From the NCBI GenBank assembly GCA_043797305.1, contig JAZDPW010000023.1, forward strand, positions 1-27,766: a stretch of 27,766 nucleotides of DNA, given 5' to 3'. Made by a program: the position numbers and the translations under genes. The notes under the pieces were generated by a model. It ran no database searches. It saw only the letters and a list, made by a program, of their open reading frames with translations, and was not told the DNA's origin. This DNA is from CAZGHF01 sp043797305. Lineage in GTDB: Bacteria > Patescibacteriota > Minisyncoccia > UBA6257 > GWB1-50-10. Of the stretch, positions 15,289 to 21,858 are shown one piece after another (within the stretch, counting starts at the first letter, position 1; each line of letters starts with the position of its first letter).

Positions 15289-15987
15289 ATGAAAGTTGCC
15301 GGAGGAGGCGGAGCTTTCGGAGGAGTTCCTGTCGGCGGAGCGCTGGTTAGCCTTGATGGAGCAGATGCGTCTGCTTTAGTTGGGGCTGCGGCTGGTGCCG
15401 TGAGGGCGATTGCTTTGGCTGGTGGAGGTGTTTTTGCGCTTGGTCTTCTTGCTGCGATTGCTGAGGAGAATCGAGTGAGAGAGGATAAGCGTTTCTCTAT
15501 CAGCGCCCTCGCATCGGTCCGCGCTGGTCATCGGACTTTTCTGGGTGTGTGCTTGGATAGTCGCTATGAGTTCTCGTGCGACGACCAGCGCTTCTCGGTT
15601 TCTCTCGATCGCATTAGGAGAATCGGTACCGATCCGGAGAGTATCTTCGAGGCCTTCTTGAACATCGGCTGTAAAGTCCGTCTGGTAGACAACTCGATAT
15701 ACCGTAACGTGGATCACGTTACAGAGGTTTTGTCCTTTTTGACACTCGCTGGAATTCAAGAGGTAAGGCTGGTTGCCACAGAACGGTACGGGTGGCTGAA
15801 ACGGAGACGGAGAAAGCTTCGCCTGTTCGACATTGCAGGAGCCACGTGGGATGATGTACGTCTCCTGCGTCAACGGCTCACACACGCGATAGCCAGTACG
15901 CGTGGGGAAGTTATCAGGGTCCTTGGTGAAGATGTGTATGCCCGCTACTTCCAACTCCCGCTCTTGGGAAAGGGTAGTGGAGTGTGA
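15289..15987 (+). CDS. Unknown protein with Gly/Ala-rich hydrophobic N-terminus
   Basis: I do not recognise this 232-residue protein. The first 60 residues are rich in glycine, alanine and valine with a likely membrane segment (about 36-57). The rest is soluble in character, with a basic patch near residue 170 (WLKRRRRKLR). ATG 15289 is chosen because GGAGG at 15276-15280 lies 8 bases upstream; an in-frame GTG at 15274 overlaps that site and is unlikely. A perfect palindrome (GTAACGTG-GAT-CACGTTAC, 15704-15722) lies in the coding sequence. The gene is divergent from the SPFH pair and shares its strong ribosome-binding-site style. Confidence 0.68.
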   Translation: MKVAGGGGAFGGVPVGGALVSLDGADASALVGAAAGAVRAIALAGGGVFALGLLAAIAEENRVREDKRFSISALASVRAGHRTFLGVCLDSRYEFSCDDQRFSVSLDRIRRIGTDPESIFEAFLNIGCKVRLVDNSIYRNVDHVTEVLSFLTLAGIQEVRLVATERYGWLKRRRRKLRLFDIAGATWDDVRLLRQRLTHAIASTRGEVIRVLGEDVYARYFQLPLLGKGSGV

Positions 15988-16007
15988 AGGGGTGCGGCGC
16001 GAGCGAG

Positions 16008-16040
16008 CGAGGCCAGGATTGTCTACCTGGCCTCGTTTAC
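16008..16040 (+). terminator. Terminator after the gene at 15289
   Basis: CGAGGCCAGG pairs perfectly with CCTGGCCTCG over 10 bp around an 8-base loop, followed by TTTACT. The T-run is short, but position (20 bases after the stop) fits. Confidence 0.68.
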
Positions 16041-16080
16041 TAGTATAATCTGTTAAAGTATTTTACGGCATAATAAGATA

Positions 16081-16110
16081 TTGGTTAGCTTAAGTTTTAG
16101 CTTGTATAAT
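16081..16110 (+). promoter_or_regulatory. Promoter for tRNA-Leu
   Basis: A perfect TATAAT (16105-16110) lies 15 bases before the tRNA. TTGGTT (16081-16086) at 18 bases is a weak -35. The -10 and its distance make a promoter likely. Confidence 0.5.
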
Positions 16111-16125
16111 TTTATTCGTTAATTT

Positions 16126-16209
16126 GCCGAGGTGGTGAAATTGGGAAACACGCCAGCTTTAGGAGCTGGTGCTCGCAAGAGCTTGTGGGTTCAAGTCCCA
16201 CCCTCGGCA
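16126..16209 (+). tRNA. tRNA-Leu (UAG)
   Basis: The cloverleaf folds cleanly: acceptor GCCGAGG/CCTCGGC with discriminator A, anticodon stem CCAGC/GCTGG with loop TTTAGGA (anticodon UAG), a long variable arm GCTC-GCAA-GAGC typical of leucine tRNAs, and T-arm GTGGG-TTCAAGT-CCCAC. The CCA end is not encoded; the next gene begins 2 bases later. Confidence 0.95.
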
Positions 16210-16211
16210 CA

Positions 16212-16562
16212 ATGTCGTTTACAGTTTATATACTTTGTAGTTTAAGAGTGCCGCGGACTTATGTTGGTTATACCGCTGATTTAGAAGAGAGATTAAGATA
16301 TCACAACGGCGGTAGGGTTAGAGCGACAAGGCCTTACATGCCCTGGAAGGTTATTTATACAGAAGATGGTTTGATTAAGGAAGAAGCGAAGAATCAAGAG
16401 TTGTACTGGAAAAGCGGTGCGGGTAGGCGCAACCTAAGTAGGATTATAGGAGGGTTCCCGCCCCGATTAAAATCGGGGCGAGGCTCGCCCAAATTTCATT
16501 TGGGCGGCAAGTCCCACCCTGCCCACACTTCGACTACGCTCAGTGTAAACACTTCAACTTAG
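16212..16562 (+). CDS. GIY-YIG nuclease-domain protein with repeat-derived C-terminal tail
   Basis: The 116-residue protein opens with TVYILCSLRVPRTYVGYTADLEERLRYHN, the single-domain GIY-YIG pattern in which the motif reads VYI...YVG, followed by the arginine helix (LEERLRYHNGG) and an EE near residue 56 that fits the catalytic glutamate region (IKEEAKNQELYWK). The start is ATG 16212; an upstream in-frame ATG at 16185 lies inside tRNA-Leu and is rejected. From about residue 80 the frame runs through short palindromic repeats (16459-16569), which give a tail unrelated to the family. The core is probably functional. Small GIY-YIG proteins of this kind are common and mostly uncharacterised. Confidence 0.8.
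   Translation: MSFTVYILCSLRVPRTYVGYTADLEERLRYHNGGRVRATRPYMPWKVIYTEDGLIKEEAKNQELYWKSGAGRRNLSRIIGGFPPRLKSGRGSPKFHLGGKSHPAHTSTTLSVNTST
16459..16506. repeat. Two adjacent perfect hairpins
   Basis: CGCCCCGATT pairs with AATCGGGGCG around a 2-base loop (16459-16480), and CGCCCAAAT pairs with ATTTGGGCG around TTC (16486-16506). Both lie in the 3' part of the GIY-YIG frame and look like REP-type interspersed repeats. Confidence 0.7.
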
Positions 16563-16569
16563 TTCAGTG
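16526..16569. repeat. Direct repeat pair of CACTT...CAGTG units
   Basis: Two 20-base units at 16526-16545 and 16550-16569 share 15 of 20 bases. Each begins with CACTTC and ends with CAGTG, so each can form a small hairpin. Units of the type TTCGACTACGCTCAGTG are familiar dispersed repeats in bacterial genomes, which I state from general knowledge. The GIY-YIG frame stops within the second unit. Confidence 0.6.
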
Positions 16570-16618
16570 CAAGCAACCAAAATTGACAAAAGATTTAATC
16601 AGGAATAATTTTTAGAAG

Positions 16619-16750
16619 ATGGATCCCGTTAGAAGTCCTGGTCAGAAAAATTTTGGGAAAATTTTTCTGCTCTGCACTAACGAGATGCTGTCGGAAACAA
16701 AGATAATATCTGTCGAAATCGGCATAGTGCCATATAAGACAGACTTCTAA
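16619..16750 (+). CDS. Possible 43-codon upstream ORF across element B
   Basis: From the left-hand duplicated ATG the frame reads MDPVRSPGQ... and stops at TAA inside the right inverted repeat, 4 bases before the start of the next gene. The matching frame in element A (MNPVRSPRH) stops after 9 codons. It may be a by-product of the insertion rather than a gene, but translation through it would open the terminal stem and could control the gene downstream. Confidence 0.2.
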   Translation: MDPVRSPGQKNFGKIFLLCTNEMLSETKIISVEIGIVPYKTDF

Positions 16751-16760
16751 CGTGATGGAA
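16619..16760. mobile_element. MITE-like element B, second copy
   Basis: The core (16625-16754, 130 bp) begins with CCCGTTAGAAGTC, identical to element A, and ends with GACTTCTAACGTG, one base different from a perfect inverted repeat. It is flanked by ATGGAT (16619-16624) and ATGGAA (16755-16760), a 5-6 bp target duplication with one change. Inside are an AT-rich hairpin (AAAAATTTT / AAAATTTTT, about 16646-16666) and a second pairing (GCACTA with TAGTGC) at offsets similar to element A, although the primary sequences differ. Again the right-hand duplication is the start codon of a real gene. The left-hand ATG opens a 43-codon frame that crosses the whole element. Confidence 0.76.
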
Positions 16761-17237
16761 TTACTTTTTAACAGTTCTTTCGGTTTGAAGCTCGACACGA
16801 CTCAGGTGGTCGGGGAGATTTTACGTTTTATGGCAGCCGACCCGAAGCGGAAATATAAAGTCGTGATAGGTACCGATTCGGAGTGGCTCCAGAACAAAAA
16901 TGCCGACTTTGTGACGGCAATCGTGGTTCACCGCGTCGGAAACGGCGGCCGCTATTTTTGGCGGCGGCTCCAGGCGGGCAAGTTTCACACTCTCCGCGAC
17001 CGCATAATCAGGGAAGTGATGTTTTCGCTCGAGGTCGCTCACCAGGTTTTAAAGGAGTTAAAAAGCAAACCCTCCAAAGATGATTGGTCTTTTGAGATTC
17101 ACGCCGATATCGGCGAGAAGGGCGAAACGAGTGTCTTGATTCAGGAAGTGGTCGGGATAATCCGGGCCAACAATTTTGAGGCGAAAACCAAGCCGGATAG
17201 CTATGCCGCAACGAAGGTTGCCGATAGGCACGTATAG
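16755..17237 (+). CDS. YkuK-like (DUF458) RNase H-fold protein
   Basis: The 160-residue protein resembles the YkuK/DUF458 family, predicted to have an RNase H fold. Supporting parts are the YKVVIGTDSEWLQNKNADFVTAIVVHR opening (acidic residue after strand one, Asp at about 40), a central helix-rich stretch and FEIHADIGEKGETSVLIQEVVGII, with the late YAATKVADRHV typical of the family end. The biochemical role is not known. Its ATG is the right-hand duplication of element B; GTG 16752 directly before it is an alternative in the same frame. It is followed after 29 bases by another RNase H-fold nuclease. Confidence 0.78.
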   Translation: MELLFNSSFGLKLDTTQVVGEILRFMAADPKRKYKVVIGTDSEWLQNKNADFVTAIVVHRVGNGGRYFWRRLQAGKFHTLRDRIIREVMFSLEVAHQVLKELKSKPSKDDWSFEIHADIGEKGETSVLIQEVVGIIRANNFEAKTKPDSYAATKVADRHV

Positions 17238-17266
17238 TAAGCAGTAATTACTATTTACTAATTTCT

Positions 17267-17845
17267 ATGAGCGACAAGATTGTCTTTGACATCGAAACCA
17301 AGAACACTTTTGCCGACGTCGGCGGGGACCAGAACGTCGACAAACTCGAGGTTTCGGTAGTCGGCGTTTATTCGTACAACAAGGACGAATATTTTTGTTT
17401 TGACGAGAACGAGCTTGATAAACTCGCTGATTTTTTCAAAAACGCCGGTCTTATAATCGGCTTTTCCAGCAAGCGCTTTGACGTTCCGGTTTTGGAAAAA
17501 CACTTCAAGTTCAATCTTGCGGCCGTTCCCCACTACGACATTCTGGAAGAAATCGTAAAGTCCTTCGGCCGGCGAATCGGCTTGGGAGTTTTAGCAGAGG
17601 CAAACCTGGGCATCGGCAAAACCGGCCACGGCCTCGAGGCGGTCGGGATGTACGAGCGCGGCGAGATTGAAAAACTGAAAAGCTACTGTCTTCAGGATGT
17701 GAGAATTACCAAGGAAATCTTTGACCTCATCCGCAACCAGGGCTATCTTTGGATTCCTCAGTGGGACGTGCCGGACATGATTAAACTGCCTTTAATCTAT
17801 AAAGAAGAGGATTCGCCTCAAGCCGGATTGTTTGGTAATATGTAG
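17267..17845 (+). CDS. DEDDy-type 3'-5' exonuclease (RNase_H_2/YprB-like)
   Basis: The 192-residue protein has the acidic residues of the DnaQ-like exonuclease fold: Asp8 and Glu10 in FDIETK, Asp72 in GFSSKRFDVPVL, and Tyr140/Asp144 in YCLQDVRIT, the DEDDy arrangement. The GFSSKRFD and YCLQDV segments match the predicted RNase H-like domain of YprB. Substrate (RNA or DNA) cannot be told from sequence. Neighbours are the YkuK-like gene upstream and a small membrane protein 12 bases downstream. Confidence 0.82.
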   Translation: MSDKIVFDIETKNTFADVGGDQNVDKLEVSVVGVYSYNKDEYFCFDENELDKLADFFKNAGLIIGFSSKRFDVPVLEKHFKFNLAAVPHYDILEEIVKSFGRRIGLGVLAEANLGIGKTGHGLEAVGMYERGEIEKLKSYCLQDVRITKEIFDLIRNQGYLWIPQWDVPDMIKLPLIYKEEDSPQAGLFGNM

Positions 17846-17857
17846 AAGCGGAACACA

Positions 17858-18157
17858 ATGGATATTAGAAAAAACAAAACTTTGGTTACGGTAGTGGTTC
17901 TTTTTGTGGCTTTCGGCCTGGTAATGGCTTACGTGCCGCTCTTATTCAGCCCGGCACCGGCCTACAATCAAGTTCCCGTCTCTGCGGAGCAGGAAGATGC
18001 CCAGCTTGTGCCGCCCGTCACTCAGCCCAAAACCGAAGTTACGGCTACCACTTCAACGTCTTCAGCGCCGGCTCAAAAAGAACAAACGCTACCCGACAGT
18101 TTTAGCGGGCTTGAAGAAGAAAGCAAATCCCTGGACGGTTTACTTAACGGATTTTAA
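17858..18157 (+). CDS. Small membrane-anchored hypothetical protein
   Basis: The 99-residue protein has a basic start, one membrane helix (about residues 8-30) and a low-complexity Pro/Ser/Thr-rich remainder, probably outside the membrane. I do not recognise a family. Its stop overlaps the stop of the convergent large gene by 3 bases. Confidence 0.6.
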   Translation: MDIRKNKTLVTVVVLFVAFGLVMAYVPLLFSPAPAYNQVPVSAEQEDAQLVPPVTQPKTEVTATTSTSSAPAQKEQTLPDSFSGLEEESKSLDGLLNGF

Positions 18158-21100
18158 AGCTTTAGAACTTCGCCGAAGCGGTCGGTGATTACTCTCTTTG
18201 TTACGCTAATTACCATTCCCAAGTACCTCGATTCGGGAGTGTTTTTCGGAATTTTATTGCCGATTCTTTCAAGAATTTCCAAGTCCCTTACCCGTGAAAA
18301 GAGGTAATCGTCTTGAGCCGTTAAACCTCGCCCGGTGGTGATATCGAGTTTTTCACTTATTGTTTCAAACCACCCGCTCTTCAATTTATCTTCGGGGTTG
18401 AATCCGAAAAGCATGCCTCTTACGTTATGGCCGGTTGGCAAACCAGTTCGGTTGTCGTAGATGAAGCGGACGCTGGCACCGCGGAGGGAACCACTCTCGC
18501 CGATGAAAAACTCGCCTTTTCCCGGGCCCGGAACGGCTTCCTGGAGAGTTTCGGCTGGCGTTAGGCCCGCTTCAGGTTGTATACCCGCCCCGGTCGGAGC
18601 TTCAGCTGGCATTGTTTCTGTTGGGATGGTTTCTGCTACCGGAACCTCAGGCGCGTTGCCGCTCAAGATTTCTTCAACTCTTTCTGAAGAAAGTCCTTCG
18701 CCCGGGTGTTCTGTGACCCATTGCCGCAGAACTTCATTATTCCGGACGATGTTTTCCACTTGAACTTCCGAGAGAACGCCAGCTTTGCCGAACGTTTCTT
18801 CCATTCCGGTTTCGTCTTTCAAGAGTTCCGAGAAGTCAATCTTTGCGTCAACCGGAAGTTGGTCCGGGTCGGTGACTCCGGCTAGTCCGTATTTTTCCGG
18901 GTCGGCGACAATTTTGTCTTTTATGGCATCAATAATGTAAGTCCGCTGGCCTTCGTTTAAATCCGTAAACGCTCTGCCGAAGTGTTTTTCAAGTTGGTCT
19001 TCGGTTGCGCGCCACACCGAGCCTCCTTTCCCGATCGTTTCGATATAATCCTCGGCACCGGCACTAGAGGCGGTTTCAAATATAGTATTCGGTCCGGGCA
19101 TAATTTCTTCAGGCGCTTGCGGCATCGGTCCGGGCATGACTTCGGTAGGTTGCTGTGGTCCAGGTACGATTTCTGCCGCTGATGTGTCCGGAGAAACTTG
19201 TCCAGGAGCTGCAGGCGTTGTGCCTAATGGTTCCGCTCCGATTTTTACGGCTTCGGTTGGTGTAGTTGCTCCCGTCTCGGTTGTTCCGGGTCTTACAACA
19301 CGCACATCGGCGTCGGAAACATCCCCACCGCCCGAGAAGAAGTCGCGTATGGCGTAACCTAAGGTTGCAAAACCTGCGCCCAACAACGCTCCTCTTATAA
19401 TTTGATCCCTGAGGTGCTTGCTGTAGCGCTTTTCCATCCTCCCCTTCCTAATTTCCATGAATTTGTTCAGCTGGTCGAGTAATTTATTCTCGGTTTCCGT
19501 GTCTTCCAACGCTCTCAACGCAACTTCGGCTTCTGCCAGGTTTTGGAGAAGTTCGTACTGGTTGGCGGTTTTTTCGTCGCTGCTGCCGAAATTAACCAAC
19601 CCCATATTCAGTTGGCGCCATGTGTAGTCGGTTCGAGCCTTTAATTTTAGAAGTTGGTCCGTGGCTTCATCCGGATCTTCGGACGATTTGGAGAGTTTGA
19701 TATCGTCAATAATTTTTCTGATTTTCTCCGAAAGTTTTTCAGCGTCGGTGAAGGTTAGAATTTCTTCTCTTTCTTTCCCCACTTCCTTTTTCGCTTTCGC
19801 CGATTCCGTAAGGTTTTCAACCGCTCTTTTTCTTGAGATGTAACCGCCGATGCCGGCCGCGGCAAGAGGCGCGCCGATGAGACCAAACATGCTAATCGTT
19901 AGTGCCCGGGTTACGTAACCGGCGGCCATATAACCACCCCGTTCGGCGGCGACACTGCCTAAGGCTCGGGTCCAGGCCCAGCTCGATTGGATTTTTTCGA
20001 TTTCTTTCTCGGCTTCGGGACTGGTATTTAAGAGTTGGCTGAACCTCACTCTTTTATCAATATCAAGAACGACGTTCATAGAATATGCTTCGCCGTTCTT
20101 GCTTGTAAGCGCTTCGGCTAGTTTCTTTTTAGCTTCCTCATAGGCGGTTCTTTGTTTCTGAAAGTCTTCTCGTTCTTTTTTCGAAGCGAACGATTCGGAC
20201 CAGCGGAAAGGCGTTCTGGCAAATTCAGATGCTACCCTATTAAAATCGTCGATAATTTCTTTTTGTTCAGGAGAGGCGTTTGCGAATCGGGCGTATTTTA
20301 TTTCCAAGTCGCCGTTCTCTTTAATTTCAACTGCCGGTCCCGTTTTCTTCATCCCTCCCACCAACTGTTCAAGTATTTTTCCATGAGTTTTCATTCCGCC
20401 CCCCATTATTTCCTCGGCAGTAGCCTTCTTGGCTTCGGTAGCGTAGTACTGCTTAAACATGCCGCGCCAGACCCGGCCCAAGAACTTGGCTTCAGTGGTT
20501 TCCTTTTGCGCTCTTGTGAGACCTTCCTCCTCAATGCGGCCGAGGGTGACCTGCCTTAGGTTTTCCAAGACAAGCGCTTGTTGGCCGGGCGACAAACTGC
20601 CCCAACCCTCAACACCCTCAAGTTCCTCCTTTTTAATACCGAACTGTTTTTCGAAGTCCTGAAGAGTTTTTCCCTCACGTTCGGCTCGTGACCGTCCTTT
20701 CTCTCCCGGACTTACAACGGTGAAATCTAGGTCTCTACCCTCTCTCGTGCCCCTTATGCCTAATCCAACCGCTTCCAAGTACTTTTTTCCTCTCTCGGTC
20801 CTTGGTTTGTCTTTCTTTTTAGCCTCTTTTTCTGCCTTGGCCCGTCCTTTTTCTTCCTCCTTCTTTCTTTTTGCCTCGGCTTTTTCGGCTTCTTGGCGTT
20901 TTTTCTCTTCAGCCCCTAATCTTCCTTTTTCTTCTTTTGCTTTCGCGTCAGCTGCTTTGCGTTCAGCTTTTTCTTTTTCTTTCTGTTCTGCTGCCGCCTT
21001 TTTTCTCGCGGCTTCCGCCTCTTCTTCCGCTTTCTTTTTAGCTTTTTCTTTTTCTTTCTGCTCTGCCGCCGCTTTTTTTCGTGCGGCTTCCGCTTCTTTT

Positions 21101-21765
21101 TTCGCTTCCATCTCAGCTTTCTCTTTGGCTTCAATCCGCACTCTTTCTTCCGCTTCGCGTTTTTCCTTTTCTTCCGCTTCTTTTTTCTTGCGCTCTTCTT
21201 CTTTTTTGCGGGCCTCATTTTCGGCAGCTGCTCGAGTTTCTCTTCCAGGAGTCTTGGGAATTTCAATTTCCGGCGGAATATTTCTCCGAAGTTCTTCTTC
21301 TCTTCTAGAGATAGCGTCCCGGGCGTCGTTTGGATTCTTCTTAGAGTAATCAATCGATCTTTCACCGACTCCAAAATTTCTCAATTTTCCAACTTCTTCT
21401 TTGGTGAGCGGTTCTATTTCCGGTGTCTGGGCTCCTCGAGTTTCAGCCGGGTTCCACTCCCTAACCGGGGGTTTGGCTTCCACTATTTCTTCCGGCAGTT
21501 TTTCTTCTCTCACTTCCGGAACCGGCGGAGCTTCTCTTAGTGCGGACTGTTGCCTAACCATTTTTAAGGTTGTTCTGGCAATGGTCAGGCCAAGCTCCTC
21601 GATTTCTTTTTCGTCCATTCCAACCGCCTCGAGTTCTTTAATTTCCTCTTCGCTTAGAGGAGCTTCCGCTGCCCCCTCGGCTGGTTGTTCGCCGCCCTCC
21701 GGCCCCGAAGGGACTTCCTCGGAGTGGTCAGATGACCACCCAAACGATGATTCTTTGTTGTTCAT
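18154..21765 (-). CDS. Very large coiled-coil membrane protein of unknown function
   Basis: This 1203-residue protein is the longest in the window and I do not recognise it. In order: an acidic N-terminus with two short helical repeats (LSEEEIKELEAVGMDEKEIEELG near 37-59 and LTKEEVGKLRNFGV near 120-133), a highly charged Lys/Glu/Ala coiled coil (about 178-320) containing a 25-residue tandem repeat, a helical domain (about 330-600), a hydrophobic pair of helices (about 604-643), a helical stretch, another membrane helix (about 788-808), a Pro/Thr-rich linker with repeated M/V-PGP motifs (about 826-892), and a folded C-terminal part (about 905-1203) with LNEGQRTYIIDAIKDKI. The layout suggests a structural protein spanning the envelope. 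It is divergent from ftsH. ATG 21765 lies 7 bases from a perfect -10 box. Confidence 0.8.
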   Translation of the reverse strand: MNNKESSFGWSSDHSEEVPSGPEGGEQPAEGAAEAPLSEEEIKELEAVGMDEKEIEELGLTIARTTLKMVRQQSALREAPPVPEVREEKLPEEIVEAKPPVREWNPAETRGAQTPEIEPLTKEEVGKLRNFGVGERSIDYSKKNPNDARDAISRREEELRRNIPPEIEIPKTPGRETRAAAENEARKKEEERKKKEAEEKEKREAEERVRIEAKEKAEMEAKKEAEAARKKAAAEQKEKEKAKKKAEEEAEAARKKAAAEQKEKEKAERKAADAKAKEEKGRLGAEEKKRQEAEKAEAKRKKEEEKGRAKAEKEAKKKDKPRTERGKKYLEAVGLGIRGTREGRDLDFTVVSPGEKGRSRAEREGKTLQDFEKQFGIKKEELEGVEGWGSLSPGQQALVLENLRQVTLGRIEEEGLTRAQKETTEAKFLGRVWRGMFKQYYATEAKKATAEEIMGGGMKTHGKILEQLVGGMKKTGPAVEIKENGDLEIKYARFANASPEQKEIIDDFNRVASEFARTPFRWSESFASKKEREDFQKQRTAYEEAKKKLAEALTSKNGEAYSMNVVLDIDKRVRFSQLLNTSPEAEKEIEKIQSSWAWTRALGSVAAERGGYMAAGYVTRALTISMFGLIGAPLAAAGIGGYISRKRAVENLTESAKAKKEVGKEREEILTFTDAEKLSEKIRKIIDDIKLSKSSEDPDEATDQLLKLKARTDYTWRQLNMGLVNFGSSDEKTANQYELLQNLAEAEVALRALEDTETENKLLDQLNKFMEIRKGRMEKRYSKHLRDQIIRGALLGAGFATLGYAIRDFFSGGGDVSDADVRVVRPGTTETGATTPTEAVKIGAEPLGTTPAAPGQVSPDTSAAEIVPGPQQPTEVMPGPMPQAPEEIMPGPNTIFETASSAGAEDYIETIGKGGSVWRATEDQLEKHFGRAFTDLNEGQRTYIIDAIKDKIVADPEKYGLAGVTDPDQLPVDAKIDFSELLKDETGMEETFGKAGVLSEVQVENIVRNNEVLRQWVTEHPGEGLSSERVEEILSGNAPEVPVAETIPTETMPAEAPTGAGIQPEAGLTPAETLQEAVPGPGKGEFFIGESGSLRGASVRFIYDNRTGLPTGHNVRGMLFGFNPEDKLKSGWFETISEKLDITTGRGLTAQDDYLFSRVRDLEILERIGNKIPKNTPESRYLGMVISVTKRVITDRFGEVLKL
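20966..21115. repeat. 75-bp tandem repeat, two copies, in the coiled-coil gene
   Basis: Two adjacent units with a period of 75 bases (starting at 20966 and 21041) encode the 25-residue unit EAEAARKKAAAEQKEKEKA plus six further residues. Differences are mostly third-position changes, so the duplication is old and the protein sequence is kept. Confidence 0.75.
21701..21722. repeat. Possible degenerate PEGAPSG-type repeat (copy 3)
   Basis: GGCCCCGAAGGG followed by a less conserved CTTCCTCGG resembles the repeat at 10274-10298. Here it is read from the other strand and gives PSGPEG near residue 19-24 of the coiled-coil protein. Confidence 0.4.
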
Positions 21766-21771
21766 ATAAAA

Positions 21772-21777
21772 ATTATA
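21772..21777 (-). promoter_or_regulatory. -10 box placed for a leaderless transcript of the coiled-coil gene
   Basis: TATAAT on the minus strand (21777-21772) ends 6 bases before the ATG at 21765. Transcription starting about 7 bases past the box would begin at the start codon. TTGTTT at 18 bases upstream is a weak -35. Confidence 0.45.
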
Positions 21778-21816
21778 CTACCCCACAGCTTGTTAAAACA
21801 AGTCAACAGTCGGGGC

Positions 21817-21845
21817 TTCAATTTTCGGGGGAATTCGGTTATATT
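21817..21845 (+). promoter_or_regulatory. Possible promoter for ftsH
   Basis: TATATT (21840-21845) lies 13 bases before the chosen ftsH start. TTCAAT (21817-21822) at 17 bases is a poor -35. Confidence 0.3.
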
Positions 21846-21858
21846 TAAAGCACTTACG

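Noticed and set aside
16185..16211. Earlier in-frame start for the GIY-YIG protein
   Set aside because: It lies inside tRNA-Leu, so the extra nine residues would be translated tRNA sequence.
16459..16569. CRISPR array
   Set aside because: The repeats are self-complementary hairpins and one imperfect direct pair without regular spacers; no cas genes are nearby.
16625..16754. Element B as a self-cleaving ribozyme (hammerhead or twister)
   Set aside because: CGAAA is present but the CUGANGA core is not, and I could not lay out a twister core. The terminal duplications fit transposition better.
20720..21349. Plus-strand frame of 209 codons rich in Ser, Phe and Ala
   Set aside because: It is the complement of the Lys/Glu/Ala coiled-coil repeat; the composition follows from that and no start signals are present.
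21790..21858. Earlier in-frame start for ftsH
   Set aside because: It would add 23 residues not seen in the family before the membrane helix and would lie upstream of the likely -10 box.
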